64,000 nt of DNA. It comes from Reyranella sp. GTDB taxonomy: Bacteria > Pseudomonadota > Alphaproteobacteria > Reyranellales > Reyranellaceae. Position 1 is the first letter of the stretch; every line of letters starts with the position of its first letter. The stretch is from the NCBI RefSeq assembly GCF_017305915.1, contig NZ_JAFKJN010000010.1:124001-188000 (forward strand), in the 5' to 3' direction. The notes under the pieces are model-generated. The model made no database searches, was not told the origin of the DNA, and worked only from the letters and a program-made list of their open reading frames with translations. The position numbers and the translations under genes are program-made. Below are positions 1 through 7,925 of the stretch, piece by piece.

Positions 1-2
1 TC

Positions 3-1997
3 CTCCGGTCGACGGGCTTGTGGGCGGCGGTCGGCGCGGCAGCAGGTCTCGCGGTCATGGCCCTCTCACTGCTCTATCTCAATCTCGCAGGACATCTGAC
101 CTCGGTCGCGCCCTGGCTCGCCGGCGCTCTTGCTCTGGTCCTCGTCTTCGGCGTGGGCCAGCACATCCTGCGCATGGCTTTCCAAGCCTTGCGGCGTGGC
201 ATCCTCAATCAACACGTCCTGCTCGAGATCGGTGCTTTTGCCGGCATCGCCGGCGGTATCATCGGCCTGCTCCTGGACAGGCCTGACTATCCGACTGCCG
301 CGTTCTTTTCGGTGTCGGTCATGGTCGGCACCTACCACATTTTCTCGGAGTGGCTGTCGCTGATCGTCAAGACCCGCAGCTCGCAGGCCGTGAAACGGCT
401 GCTCGACCTTCGGCCCGCGACCGCCCGCGTCGTCCGCGACGGCCAGGAGCTCGAAGTTCCGATTGAGGAGGTAAAAATTGGCGACCATGTGCGCATCCGC
501 CCCGGCGAGCGCATTCCGACCGACGGCGTTGTCGTAAGCGGTTACTCGGGGGTCGATCAGTCACTGGTGACCGGCGAGTCTCTTCCGGTCGAAAGGCGAG
601 AGGGTGATCCTGTCATCGGCGGCTCGATCAACGGCAGCGGCACGCTGCTGGTGAAGACAACGGCCGTAGGCGAAGGCAGCTTCCTCCAGCATGTCATCCG
701 CCATGTCGAGGACGCGCGGGCGCTGAAACCCGGAATCCTCCATCTGGTGGATCGTGTGTTGCGCATTTACACGCCGACCGTCCTGATCGTTGCAGCCTTG
801 GCTGTCGTCGGCTGGCTGATCGGCTCATGGCTGAGCACCGGCCACGCCGACGTGGAGCGTGCCGTCTTTGCCGGTTTGAGTGTCTTGGTCATGGGCTACC
901 CCTGCGCCGTCGGCATCTCGGCACCGCTGTCCATTGTTCGCGGCGCAGGCCAGGCAGCAGAGCGTGGCGTCCTCATGCGGACGGGCGAGGCCTTCCAGGG
1001 CTTTCGCCTCGTCGAGAAGATCGTCCTCGACAAGACGGGAACCCTGACCGAGGGGCGCCCCACGGTGCGAGAAATCGAAGCGCTGGCGGGACAAGAGCAC
1101 GAGCTTCTCGCTGTAGCCGCCGCGGCGGAAACCCGATCAGAGCATCCGCTCGCCCAGGCACTTGTCAAAGCAGCCTTTGAGCGTTCGATCACGCCGCCGG
1201 ATGTGGAGGCCTTCGAAGCATTCCCCGGACGAGGTGTCATCGCGCGCATTGGCGACGCGGAGGTGATCGTTGGTAGCCCCCGATTCATGTCGGAGCGGAA
1301 TGTCGCCCTCGGCACCCTTGAGGAGAAGACTGGGGCCCTCGAAGCAGCCGGCCGCACTGTTATCGCCGTAGCGAAAGAGGGGCGGTTGCTGGGCATCGTC
1401 GCCGTGGGCGACACGGTTCGGCCGGACGCCGCTTCGGCGGTCGCGACCCTGTGCAAGGCTGGCCTCTCGACAGTTCTTGTCACGGGCGACAACGAGCGGG
1501 CGGCACGACGCATTGGCAGGGAGGTCGGCATAGACGACGTGCATGCCGGCGTTCTGCCACAGGACAAGGCCGCGATCGTGCGCCGGCTGCAGGCCGATGC
1601 CCGCGTGGCAATGGTCGGCGACGGCATAAATGATGCCCCTGCCTTGATGCAAGCCGATATCGGCATTGCCATGGGCGGCGGCACCGATATCGCTTTGGAG
1701 TCGGCGGACATCATCATCCTATCCAACCGACTGAGTGCTCTCTCCGAAGCGCGGGACATCAGCAGCCGGAGCTATCGCAAGATGGTTCAGAACGTCGTCC
1801 TGGCCTTCATGTTCAATGGTGGTGGTATCCCGCTTGCCGCGACCGGCCTTATCCACCCGATCTGGGCCATGGTCGCGATGGCGGTGAGCGTCACCGCCAT
1901 CTTCATCAACTCGCTCTGGGGCAATCCACGGCTATTTTTCGAGGCGATCGGCAGCGTCGGGCGGCCCATTGCCGCCGCCTTGCCGCAGGGTGCGTGA
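3..1997 (+). CDS. P1B-type heavy-metal translocating ATPase, 5' truncated
   Basis: Inner-membrane pump that would use ATP to export a metal cation. The reading frame is open to the left edge, so the N-terminus (and any metal-binding domain) is missing; the first in-frame start inside the window is TTG at 18. Numbered from there: actuator TGES at 185-188, phosphorylation motif DKTGT with Asp338, the P1B-specific HP at His376, and GDGIND near 533-538. Hydrophobic helices lie near 5-90, 250-310 and 595-640. The ion-binding motif of the P1B transmembrane segment reads Tyr294-Pro-Cys296, not the usual CPC, SPC or TPC, so the metal cannot be read from standard subclasses. It lies 70 bp upstream of a MerR-family gene on the same strand. 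Family call is certain; the substrate is unknown. Confidence 0.93.
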   Translation, partial: LRSTGLWAAVGAAAGLAVMALSLLYLNLAGHLTSVAPWLAGALALVLVFGVGQHILRMAFQALRRGILNQHVLLEIGAFAGIAGGIIGLLLDRPDYPTAAFFSVSVMVGTYHIFSEWLSLIVKTRSSQAVKRLLDLRPATARVVRDGQELEVPIEEVKIGDHVRIRPGERIPTDGVVVSGYSGVDQSLVTGESLPVERREGDPVIGGSINGSGTLLVKTTAVGEGSFLQHVIRHVEDARALKPGILHLVDRVLRIYTPTVLIVAALAVVGWLIGSWLSTGHADVERAVFAGLSVLVMGYPCAVGISAPLSIVRGAGQAAERGVLMRTGEAFQGFRLVEKIVLDKTGTLTEGRPTVREIEALAGQEHELLAVAAAAETRSEHPLAQALVKAAFERSITPPDVEAFEAFPGRGVIARIGDAEVIVGSPRFMSERNVALGTLEEKTGALEAAGRTVIAVAKEGRLLGIVAVGDTVRPDAASAVATLCKAGLSTVLVTGDNERAARRIGREVGIDDVHAGVLPQDKAAIVRRLQADARVAMVGDGINDAPALMQADIGIAMGGGTDIALESADIIILSNRLSALSEARDISSRSYRKMVQNVVLAFMFNGGGIPLAATGLIHPIWAMVAMAVSVTAIFINSLWGNPRLFFEAIGSVGRPIAAALPQGA

Positions 1998-2018
1998 ATC
2001 CGGCGACCTCAGTGGGCT

Positions 2019-2050
2019 TTGACCTTGGGGTATACTCCAAGGTCTAGACT
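2019..2050 (+). promoter_or_regulatory. MerR-type promoter/operator of the metal regulator operon
   Basis: A -35 box TTGACC (2019-2024) and a -10 box TAGACT (2045-2050) are separated by 20 bp, the overlong spacer typical of MerR-family activated promoters. The spacer holds a dyad CCTTGG-GGTATACT-CCAAGG (2023-2042) that is palindromic at 18 of 20 positions. An AGGAGG ribosome binding site (2056-2061) follows, 6 bp before the merR-like ATG. The regulator therefore probably controls its own transcript and the two genes behind it; the upstream ATPase gene is not under this promoter. Confidence 0.85.
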
Positions 2051-2067
2051 CGCCCAGGAGGTCGGGA

Positions 2068-2481
2068 ATGTTGACGATCGGCAAGCTCGCAGCACTCGCA
2101 GAAATCAGCGCCGACACCCTGCGCTACTACGAGGAGGAAGCCCTGATTTCGCCCGCAACCAGGAGTGCAAGCGGCTATCGCCTCTATGACCAGGACTCCG
2201 TGAAGCGCATTCGGTTCATCAAGCAAGCGCAGCAGTGCGGCTTCACCTTGGCTGAGATACGGGACCTTCTGACACTCCGTACCAGCGATCGCGCGTGCTG
2301 CGACGATGTACGCAACCAAGCGATCGAGAAGAAGCTTCAGCTCGAACACAAGATCAAGGCCATGACATCGATGTCCAAAGCGCTTGACCGGCTGATCGCC
2401 GATTGCACCCGCAAGGGGCGTCCAGTGGCTGAATGTACGATCCTGGCGGCCTTGGAGCAGACAATGGAAAATGCGCACTGA
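2068..2481 (+). CDS. MerR-family metal-responsive transcriptional regulator (ZntR/CadR/PbrR-like)
   Basis: DNA-binding regulator of 137 residues. An N-terminal MerR winged helix-turn-helix (about 2-70, with the TLRYYE signature) is followed by a dimerisation helix (about 82-112) and a C-terminal metal loop. Cysteines sit at 77, 78, 113 and 123; the Cys113-x9-Cys123 loop and the following TILAALEQ tail resemble ZntR more than MerR, which fits a divalent metal such as Zn, Cd or Pb. The start is fixed by AGGAGG 6 bp upstream. It is followed after 3 bp by a thioredoxin-like gene. Metal identity is inferred from the loop only. Confidence 0.9.
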   Translation: MLTIGKLAALAEISADTLRYYEEEALISPATRSASGYRLYDQDSVKRIRFIKQAQQCGFTLAEIRDLLTLRTSDRACCDDVRNQAIEKKLQLEHKIKAMTSMSKALDRLIADCTRKGRPVAECTILAALEQTMENAH

Positions 2482-2484
2482 CGG

Positions 2485-2745
2485 ATGAAGGTCGAGCTGT
2501 TCCATGCCCCAGGCTGCAGCAAGTGCGCGGCGGCACGAGAGGACCTGAAGGCCACTGCGATGGCGGCGCGACCGGACGTCGAATGGTGCGAGATCAATGT
2601 GCTCGACGAGATGGACCATGCCGTCGAGCGGGGCGTGCTTTCCTTGCCGGCCATGGTGATCGACGGCGAGCTTGTCTTTTCGGCCTTGCCGAGTCCGCAG
2701 CAGTTGCGCGCCGCACTTCTACGCCGAACTGTTTCTGGGAGTTGA
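2485..2745 (+). CDS. Small thioredoxin-fold protein with CxxC motif
   Basis: Protein of 86 residues that begins directly with a beta strand and the redox motif Cys11-Ser-Lys-Cys14, followed by a glutaredoxin/thioredoxin-like fold with a probable cis-proline in the SLPAMV segment. No signal peptide is visible, so it is probably cytosolic. It starts 3 bp after the regulator stop and ends 1 bp before the ATG of a CcdA-like membrane protein, so the three genes are almost certainly one operon. A likely role is thiol reduction or metal hand-off for the pump or the membrane partner; this is inference from context, not shown by the sequence. Confidence 0.8.
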   Translation: MKVELFHAPGCSKCAAAREDLKATAMAARPDVEWCEINVLDEMDHAVERGVLSLPAMVIDGELVFSALPSPQQLRAALLRRTVSGS

Positions 2746-2746
2746 G

Positions 2747-3442
2747 ATGGAGCCGGAGGCTCTTCAGCAGGCAGTCGCCCAGGCCGGTTTGGCGGCGATC
2801 GGGGTGGGATTCCTGGCTGGCCTTCTCTTCAGCTTCAATCCTGTGGCGATGGCCTCTATCCCCGTGTCGCTCGCGTACGTGACGAAAGCCCGCGAGAAGA
2901 AGCAGGCCATCCTCTTTGGAACGATGTTTATCGTTGGCATGCTGCTCGTTCACGCCGCTATGGGCTTTGTGGCAGGGCTTGGTGGCGGATGGGTGGCGGC
3001 GCTGCTGGGGCGCGAGTGGGGACTCGTGCTTGGGCCATTTCTCATTGTGCTTGGTCTGATGTGGGCGGGCTGGCTGCGCCTGCCACTGCCGGCGTTTGCG
3101 CTGAAAGCGAGTCGGCCTTCAGCGGTCTGGAGTGCCTTTGTTCTTGGTGCAATATTTTCCATTGCGATCTGCCCGATTTGCACCCCTGCACTCGTTGTCC
3201 TTCTTGGGGCGACCGTGGGATTGGCGTCTCCTTGGCTTGGCGCGCTGCTCTTGCTCGCCTTCGCGGTCGGACGCGCCCTCCCGGTGGCCATAGGCGCGAT
3301 CAGCATCGGTTGGCTCGAGAATTTGCGCGGCCTGGATAGATATCGGCGTCTATTCGAGACTGCCGGTGGTGTTACCCTCGTCTTGTCGGGCCTCTACATG
3401 CTCAATGCGTACTTCTTCTGGCTACCCGCCTTGGCCGGATGA
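2747..3442 (+). CDS. CcdA/DsbD-like integral membrane protein
   Basis: Membrane protein of 231 residues with about six hydrophobic segments, related to the CcdA/DsbD transmembrane domain that carries electrons across the inner membrane. The start is the ATG 1 bp after the previous stop; a longer in-frame reading from 2672 would overlap the thioredoxin gene and is unlikely. The second core segment has Cys142-Pro-Ile-Cys145-Thr-Pro, but the first has Asn31-Pro32-Val33 where CcdA normally has Pro-Cys, so one partner of the usual cysteine pair is missing. It may use the CPIC pair alone, or act as a metal transporter; the operon with a CxxC thioredoxin and a metal regulator supports a redox/metal role. 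Confidence 0.8.
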   Translation: MEPEALQQAVAQAGLAAIGVGFLAGLLFSFNPVAMASIPVSLAYVTKAREKKQAILFGTMFIVGMLLVHAAMGFVAGLGGGWVAALLGREWGLVLGPFLIVLGLMWAGWLRLPLPAFALKASRPSAVWSAFVLGAIFSIAICPICTPALVVLLGATVGLASPWLGALLLLAFAVGRALPVAIGAISIGWLENLRGLDRYRRLFETAGGVTLVLSGLYMLNAYFFWLPALAG

Positions 3443-3558
3443 ATCGCGCGTGACGGCGCCGCCACCTCAGCATGTATCGAGACTGGTGAGAGAGTAGTGG
3501 TAATGCAGGCTCAGGCGTTGCCGGGCCGAGCCTGGCGAGAGCCTAAGCGTTGAAAGAA
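3443..3558. other. Gap between metal module and tRNA-Arg; possible island junction
   Basis: No gene is visible. The stretch holds a hairpin with arms CAGGCTC and GAGCCTG around 3505-3535 but no T-tract. It abuts the CCA end of the tRNA, the usual attachment point of tRNA-targeting integrative elements. No second copy of the tRNA 3' end is visible to the left, so the element boundary is unproven. Confidence 0.35.
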
Positions 3559-3635
3559 TGGCGCGCCCGAAGAGATTCGAACTCCTAACCTTCTGATCCG
3601 TAGTCAGATGCTCTATCCAGTTGAGCTACGGGCGC
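3559..3635 (-). tRNA. tRNA-Arg(ACG), CCA encoded
   Basis: The minus strand folds into a complete cloverleaf: acceptor stem GCGCCCG/CGGGCGC, D arm GCTC...GAGC, anticodon stem TCTGA/TCAGA around loop CTACGGA (anticodon ACG), variable loop AGGTT, T loop TTCGAAT, discriminator G, and an encoded CCA at 3561-3559. All stems pair with one G-T in the T stem. Its 3' end faces the metal-resistance module. Confidence 0.96.
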
Positions 3636-3674
3636 GCAGGCCGCCGCCCCGCGAGGGGGTCGGCGAAGGCGCGC

Positions 3675-3703
3675 AACCTAATGAAATTGCCCCGGCGATG
3701 CAA
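3675..3703 (-). promoter_or_regulatory. Putative sigma-70 promoter of tRNA-Arg
   Basis: On the minus strand TTGCAT (3703-3698) and TAGGTT (3680-3675) are spaced by 17 bp, about 40 bp upstream of the mature tRNA 5' end. Boxes are moderately conserved; no experimental support. Confidence 0.45.
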
Positions 3704-3778
3704 GGCCGGGGACGTGCTGGAATTTCGGCCCAATTTCCGTTCTCGCAGGCTGCGAACGGGCGTTAAGCTCCCCGTCCC

Positions 3779-4207
3779 ATGGTGGCCCGCCTGCTCGCCC
3801 TGCTGCTCCTGGCCCTGGCCGTCGTTCCGGCGGCGGCCCAGGATGCCGCGCTGTCGGATGCCGACCGGGCGGCGATCCGCGACGTGATCGGCCGCCAGGT
3901 CGAGGCCTTCCGCCGCGACGACGGCGACGCCGCCTTCGGCTTCGCCTCGCCCAGCATCCAGCGGATGTTCGGCAGCGCCGACATCTTCATGGACATGGTG
4001 CGGCAGGGCTACCAGCCGGTCTATCGGCCCAGGGTCTTCGACTTCCGCGAGATTGTCGACCTGCACGGCCAGCCGGCGCAGAAGGTCCATGTCGTCGGCC
4101 CCGACGGCCGGCCGGTCACCGCCTTCTACCCGATGACGCAACTGCCCGACGGCAGCTGGCGCATCGACGGCTGCTTCCTCCAGGCGCCGGACGAGCACCA
4201 GGCGTAG
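3779..4207 (+). CDS. DUF4864 domain-containing secreted protein
   Basis: Protein of 142 residues with an N-terminal signal peptide (hydrophobic 3-18, likely cleavage after AAAQ near residue 21) and a small alpha+beta domain that matches my memory of DUF4864, a proteobacterial family of unknown function with an NTF2-like look. Key visible segments are a FGFASPSIQ region near 57-65 and a closing WRIDGCFL motif near 127-134. The product is probably periplasmic. It is followed after 8 bp by a DMT exporter gene on the same strand, so the two may be co-transcribed. Confidence 0.75.
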   Translation: MVARLLALLLLALAVVPAAAQDAALSDADRAAIRDVIGRQVEAFRRDDGDAAFGFASPSIQRMFGSADIFMDMVRQGYQPVYRPRVFDFREIVDLHGQPAQKVHVVGPDGRPVTAFYPMTQLPDGSWRIDGCFLQAPDEHQA

Positions 4208-4215
4208 CCCCCTTC

Positions 4216-5100
4216 GTGCGCAAGGTCTCCTTCAAGGTGCTGGCGCTGCTGGCGGCGCTGACGCTCGTCTGGGGCACCAACTGGCCCCTGTTCCACATCG
4301 CGCTGCAGGAGCTGCCGGTCGCCACTTTCCGCACCGGCGTGCTCAGCATGGCGCTCGTGGTGCTCGGGCTGGTGATGCGCCTGCGCGGCGAATCGTTCAC
4401 GGTCCCTGCGGGCCGCTGGCCGCCCCTGATCCTCGCCTCGCTGATGAACCTGATCATCTGGAACATCGCGACCTCGCTCGCCGTGCTCCACATCCCGTCG
4501 GGTCACGCCTCGGTGCTGGCCTACACCATGCCGCTGTGGGTCGCGCTGCTGGGCTTCGTGGTCTATCGCCAGCCGCTCAACGGCCGGCTGCTGGCGGCGA
4601 TCGCGATCGGCGCGGTCGCCGTGATCGCGCTGATGATCCCGAACTTCAGGAGCTATGCGAGCGCGCCGCAGGGCCTGTTCTGGGGCCTGTTCGCGGGCTT
4701 CTGCTGGGCGATCGGCACCTTCGTGGTCAAGCGCACGACCTGGCCGGGCATGGGCCTGTCGCTGACCTTCTGGCAGGTCGCGATCGGCTGGCCGCCGATG
4801 GCGCTGGGCATGGTCGTGCTCGACGGCTGGCCGCAGCACATGCCCTCGACCGCGGCCCTCGCCGCGACGCTCTACACCGGTGCGGTGCCGATGGCGCTCG
4901 GCACCGCGACCTGGTTCGCCCTGGTCAAGATCCTACCGACCCAGGTCGCGGCGCTGTCGTCGATCGCCATCCCGATCGTCGCCGTCATCAGCGGCGTGCT
5001 GGTTCTTCACGAACCTTTGTCCGCCCTGCAGGCCGTCGCGATCGGCTCGACGGTGATCTCTCTGTGGCTGGCACTGGTCCCGCGCCGAAGCGTTGGCTAG
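4216..5100 (+). CDS. DMT-superfamily (EamA) transporter
   Basis: Integral membrane protein of 294 residues with ten predicted helices arranged as two EamA repeats (about 8-140 and 152-288). The first helix carries the typical LVWGTNWP segment. The start is a GTG 8 bp after the upstream stop. Members export metabolites or amino acids by proton exchange; the substrate cannot be told from sequence. The sulfite dehydrogenase pair begins 29 bp downstream on the same strand. Confidence 0.88.
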   Translation: MRKVSFKVLALLAALTLVWGTNWPLFHIALQELPVATFRTGVLSMALVVLGLVMRLRGESFTVPAGRWPPLILASLMNLIIWNIATSLAVLHIPSGHASVLAYTMPLWVALLGFVVYRQPLNGRLLAAIAIGAVAVIALMIPNFRSYASAPQGLFWGLFAGFCWAIGTFVVKRTTWPGMGLSLTFWQVAIGWPPMALGMVVLDGWPQHMPSTAALAATLYTGAVPMALGTATWFALVKILPTQVAALSSIAIPIVAVISGVLVLHEPLSALQAVAIGSTVISLWLALVPRRSVG

Positions 5101-5129
5101 AATCGGCATAACGGTTCGGGAGGAACGAT

Positions 5130-6323
5130 GTGATCCACAGACGCACGCTCATGACGGCGTCGAGCGCGCTGGCGCTTGGCGCGAGCCCGCTCAGGGCGCT
5201 GGCCGACACCATCAAGCTGCCGTTCGAGAACGGCGAGCGGCCGATCGTGAAGTATCCGCAGAAGCGGCCGATGATCGGCCTGACCCAGCGGCCGCCGCAG
5301 CTCGAGACGCCGTTCTCGGTGTTCAACGAAGGCGTCCTCACGCCGAATGACGCGTTCTTCGTGCGCTATCACCTGGCGAACATCCCGTTCGACGACATCG
5401 ATCCCGACACCTGGACGATCGAGATCAAGGGCGCGGTCGACAAGCCGCTGAAGCTCAAGCTCGCGGACCTCAAGCGCCTGCCCGCGATCGACCTGGTCGC
5501 GGTCAACCAGTGCTCGGGCAACAGCCGCGGCTTCTCCGAGCCGCGCGTCGCCGGCGGCCAGCTCGCCAACGGCGCGATGGGCAATGCGCGCTGGCACGGC
5601 GTGCCGCTCAAGGCGGTGCTCGACCAGGCCGGCGTCAAGGCCGGCGCCAAGCAGGTTGCCTATGAGGGCTTCGACGGGCCGGTGATCGACAAGACGCCGA
5701 AGTTCGTCAAGGCGCTCGACATCGACCACGCGCGCGACGGCGAAGTGATGATCGCCTGGCAGATGAACGGCGCCGACCTGCCGGTGCTGAACGGCTTCCC
5801 GGTGCGCATGATCGTGCCGGGCTGGTACGGCACCTACTGGATGAAGCACCTCAACGAGGTCACCGTCCTCGACAAAGAATACGACGGCTTCTGGATGAAG
5901 GGCGCCTATCGCATCCCCGACACCGAGAACGCCATGATCGAGCCCGGCACGGCGCCCAAGGCGACGGTGCCGATCAACCGCTTCAACGTCCGCTCCTTCA
6001 TCACCAGCGTCGCCGACGGCACCAGCGTGAAGGCTGGCCAGACGACGCTCAAGGGCATCGCCTTCGACGGCGGCAGCGGCATCAAGGCGGTCGACGTCTC
6101 GGCCGATGACGGCAAGAGCTGGGTGGCGGCCAAGCTCGGCCAGGATCTCGGCAAGTACTCGTTCCGCGAATGGACCCTTCCGGTCACGCTGGCGGCCGGC
6201 GCGCACGCGCTGAAGGTCCGCGCCACCGCCAACGACGGCAAGGTGCAGCCGGACAAGCCCGGCTGGAACCCGCCCGGCTACATGCGCAACGTGATCGAAT
6301 CGGTCCGCGTGACGGCGGCGTAA
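5130..6323 (+). CDS. sorA: Sulfite dehydrogenase molybdenum subunit (SorA-like)
   Basis: Periplasmic molybdopterin enzyme of 397 residues that oxidises sulfite to sulfate. An N-terminal Tat-type signal with twin Arg4-Arg5 leads into the oxidoreductase molybdopterin domain (about 60-250) and a C-terminal Mo-co dimerisation, Ig-like domain (about 275-395). The molybdenum-ligating cysteine is Cys128 in the NQCSGNSRGF motif. The start is GTG at 5130, placed by GGGAGG at 5118-5123; ATG at 5128 is followed at once by a stop. The c-type cytochrome partner begins 12 bp downstream. A generic SorA-type sulfite or thiol oxidase remains possible. Confidence 0.9.
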   Translation: MIHRRTLMTASSALALGASPLRALADTIKLPFENGERPIVKYPQKRPMIGLTQRPPQLETPFSVFNEGVLTPNDAFFVRYHLANIPFDDIDPDTWTIEIKGAVDKPLKLKLADLKRLPAIDLVAVNQCSGNSRGFSEPRVAGGQLANGAMGNARWHGVPLKAVLDQAGVKAGAKQVAYEGFDGPVIDKTPKFVKALDIDHARDGEVMIAWQMNGADLPVLNGFPVRMIVPGWYGTYWMKHLNEVTVLDKEYDGFWMKGAYRIPDTENAMIEPGTAPKATVPINRFNVRSFITSVADGTSVKAGQTTLKGIAFDGGSGIKAVDVSADDGKSWVAAKLGQDLGKYSFREWTLPVTLAAGAHALKVRATANDGKVQPDKPGWNPPGYMRNVIESVRVTAA

Positions 6324-6335
6324 GGGAGCAGCACG

Positions 6336-6635
6336 ATGAAACGTTTCGCCTTCCTTCTGCTGGTCGCCATCGCGCTGCCGGTCTCCGCCAAGCCGATCAA
6401 CTTCGCGCTGCCGGACGAGACCGCGCAGTTCAAGCCCGGCCCCAACCTCGAGGTCGTGCAGGGCAATTGCGGCGCCTGCCATTCGGCCGACTACGTCCAG
6501 ACCCAGCCGATCGGCCCGAAGTTCAAGAAGGACTTCTGGCAGGCCGAGGTCATCAAGATGATCAAGGTCTACGGCGCACCGATCGACGAGAAGGACGTGC
6601 CGGCGATCGTCGATTACCTGGCGACGACCTACTGA
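6336..6635 (+). CDS. sorB: Sulfite dehydrogenase cytochrome c subunit (SorB-like)
   Basis: Small periplasmic c-type cytochrome of 99 residues. It has a signal peptide (about 1-18, cleavage after VSA) and a single haem site Cys45-Gly-Ala-Cys48-His49, with Met in the VIKMIKVYG segment as the likely axial ligand. It would accept electrons from the adjacent SorA protein and pass them to the respiratory chain. The ATG is preceded by GGGAG 8 bp upstream. Confidence 0.9.
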   Translation: MKRFAFLLLVAIALPVSAKPINFALPDETAQFKPGPNLEVVQGNCGACHSADYVQTQPIGPKFKKDFWQAEVIKMIKVYGAPIDEKDVPAIVDYLATTY

Positions 6636-6857
6636 TCCACCGGGGGTGCGCCCCTCCGAAGGCGCGTCGTCTCGACTCGCGCGGCCGCGGGACTCCGGAC
6701 GAAACCGGCTGGCGCCCGGACGCCTCCGATGCCGATTCCATAAGGGTTTTCCGCGAGAATCCGGAATCCGGCCCCACCCCCCGGGCCGGACGCTTGCGGA
6801 CGCGCCGGACGCGCCGGACAAGAAACTGCAATTAGTTTCCCTCGGAGGCGCGTCAGG

Positions 6858-7703
6858 TTACCCGAATTCCAGGCTCGTCACGCCGAACAGCCCCGCTCGA
6901 TCGATCGCCGGATCGGGTCCGGTGTACATGCGCGCCGTCTCGAAGGCGGGCTTCAGCCCGAGCTGCTCGGCGAGCCGGATGCCCGGCGCGTTGAAGTCCG
7001 GCATGTCGACGGCGACCGGCCGGCCGGGAATCGCCGCCGCCAGCTCGCCGATCAGCGCCGCCGCCAACTCCGGCGACGCGGCATAGAGCGGCCCGATGCG
7101 CGAGGCCGTCACGGCCGCGCGTGTCACGCCGAAGCCCACGATCTCGCCGTCCTTCAGCGCGACCCGCGCCGTGCGCTCCGGCGCGGTGATCCACGGCGCC
7201 AGGAAGCTGTCGCGCGGCTCGGGGAAGAAGCGCCGGTCGTAGGCCGCGAGCTTGTCGAACGGCAGGCTGCGCGCATCGACGATACCGATGCCGGCCGGCA
7301 TCGGCGCCGCGGCAGGCATGCCTTCATGGCGGGCGTTGTTCCAGGCGAGGCGATAGCCCGACTTGCGGTAGTTGGCCTGCTGCGCCGGCACGCCGTCCAA
7401 TCCGACATTGCGGCCGTCGAGCCGCTTCATGCCGGCGTTCCAGATCTCGATGCCGTAGCCCCTCCCGCGCACCACCGGCCGCGCGATGTAGCAGCCGAGA
7501 AAGCCGAAACCCGCGCCGTAGCGCACGACCGAGATGCAGGCCACCGGCTCGCCCTCGAGCCGGCCCATCAGGAAAGCGCCGGGATCGGCGGCGTGGAAGG
7601 CGATCCAGTCGGTGTTGGCGGGGTTCCAGCCTTCGTCCTTCGCCCAGCCCATGATGCGCAGGACATCGTCGGCGCTCGCCGTGGCGATCTCGAAGCCGGA
7701 CAT
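6858..7703 (-). CDS. GNAT-family N-acetyltransferase with Acetyltransf_18-like C-terminal domain
   Basis: Protein of 281 residues with two GNAT-like halves. The first (about 1-135) has the acetyl-CoA binding signature RPVVRGRGYG near 76-85; the second (about 145-275) resembles the second domain often found in bacterial tandem GNAT proteins. The substrate is unknown. It is divergent from the SGNH hydrolase gene, with 222 bp between the two starts. Confidence 0.82.
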   Translation of the reverse strand: MSGFEIATASADDVLRIMGWAKDEGWNPANTDWIAFHAADPGAFLMGRLEGEPVACISVVRYGAGFGFLGCYIARPVVRGRGYGIEIWNAGMKRLDGRNVGLDGVPAQQANYRKSGYRLAWNNARHEGMPAAAPMPAGIGIVDARSLPFDKLAAYDRRFFPEPRDSFLAPWITAPERTARVALKDGEIVGFGVTRAAVTASRIGPLYAASPELAAALIGELAAAIPGRPVAVDMPDFNAPGIRLAEQLGLKPAFETARMYTGPDPAIDRAGLFGVTSLEFG

Positions 7704-7925
7704 GTCGTTTCCCCCTCCCCGTGGCGGCGCACCTTACCGAGCGGGCCGAGTCCGGAAAACGCTGCAAAAGAGCTTGCTCGGCTTGAGCGCCTGCCCCGGC
7801 GGCGAGAAGATTGGAGACCCATCGCGGCTGAAGGCGCGGTCACGGATTTCACCACCCCGCCCTCGATTGCACGGCCTGCGCCGGGCGCTCAGACTCCGAT
7901 CGACGAGGTCATTTCGGAGAACGTC

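Noticed and set aside
3505..3535. Hairpin behind the CcdA-like gene as an intrinsic terminator
   Set aside because: The stem is plausible but no T-tract follows on either strand.
5097..6821. Minus-strand open frame of 574 codons opposite sorA and sorB
   Set aside because: Composition of a shadow frame; sorA and sorB carry full cofactor motifs on the plus strand.
7326..7925. N-terminal extension of the SGNH hydrolase by 200 residues
   Set aside because: It overlaps the GNAT gene on the other strand and would bury the signal peptide that starts at 7926.
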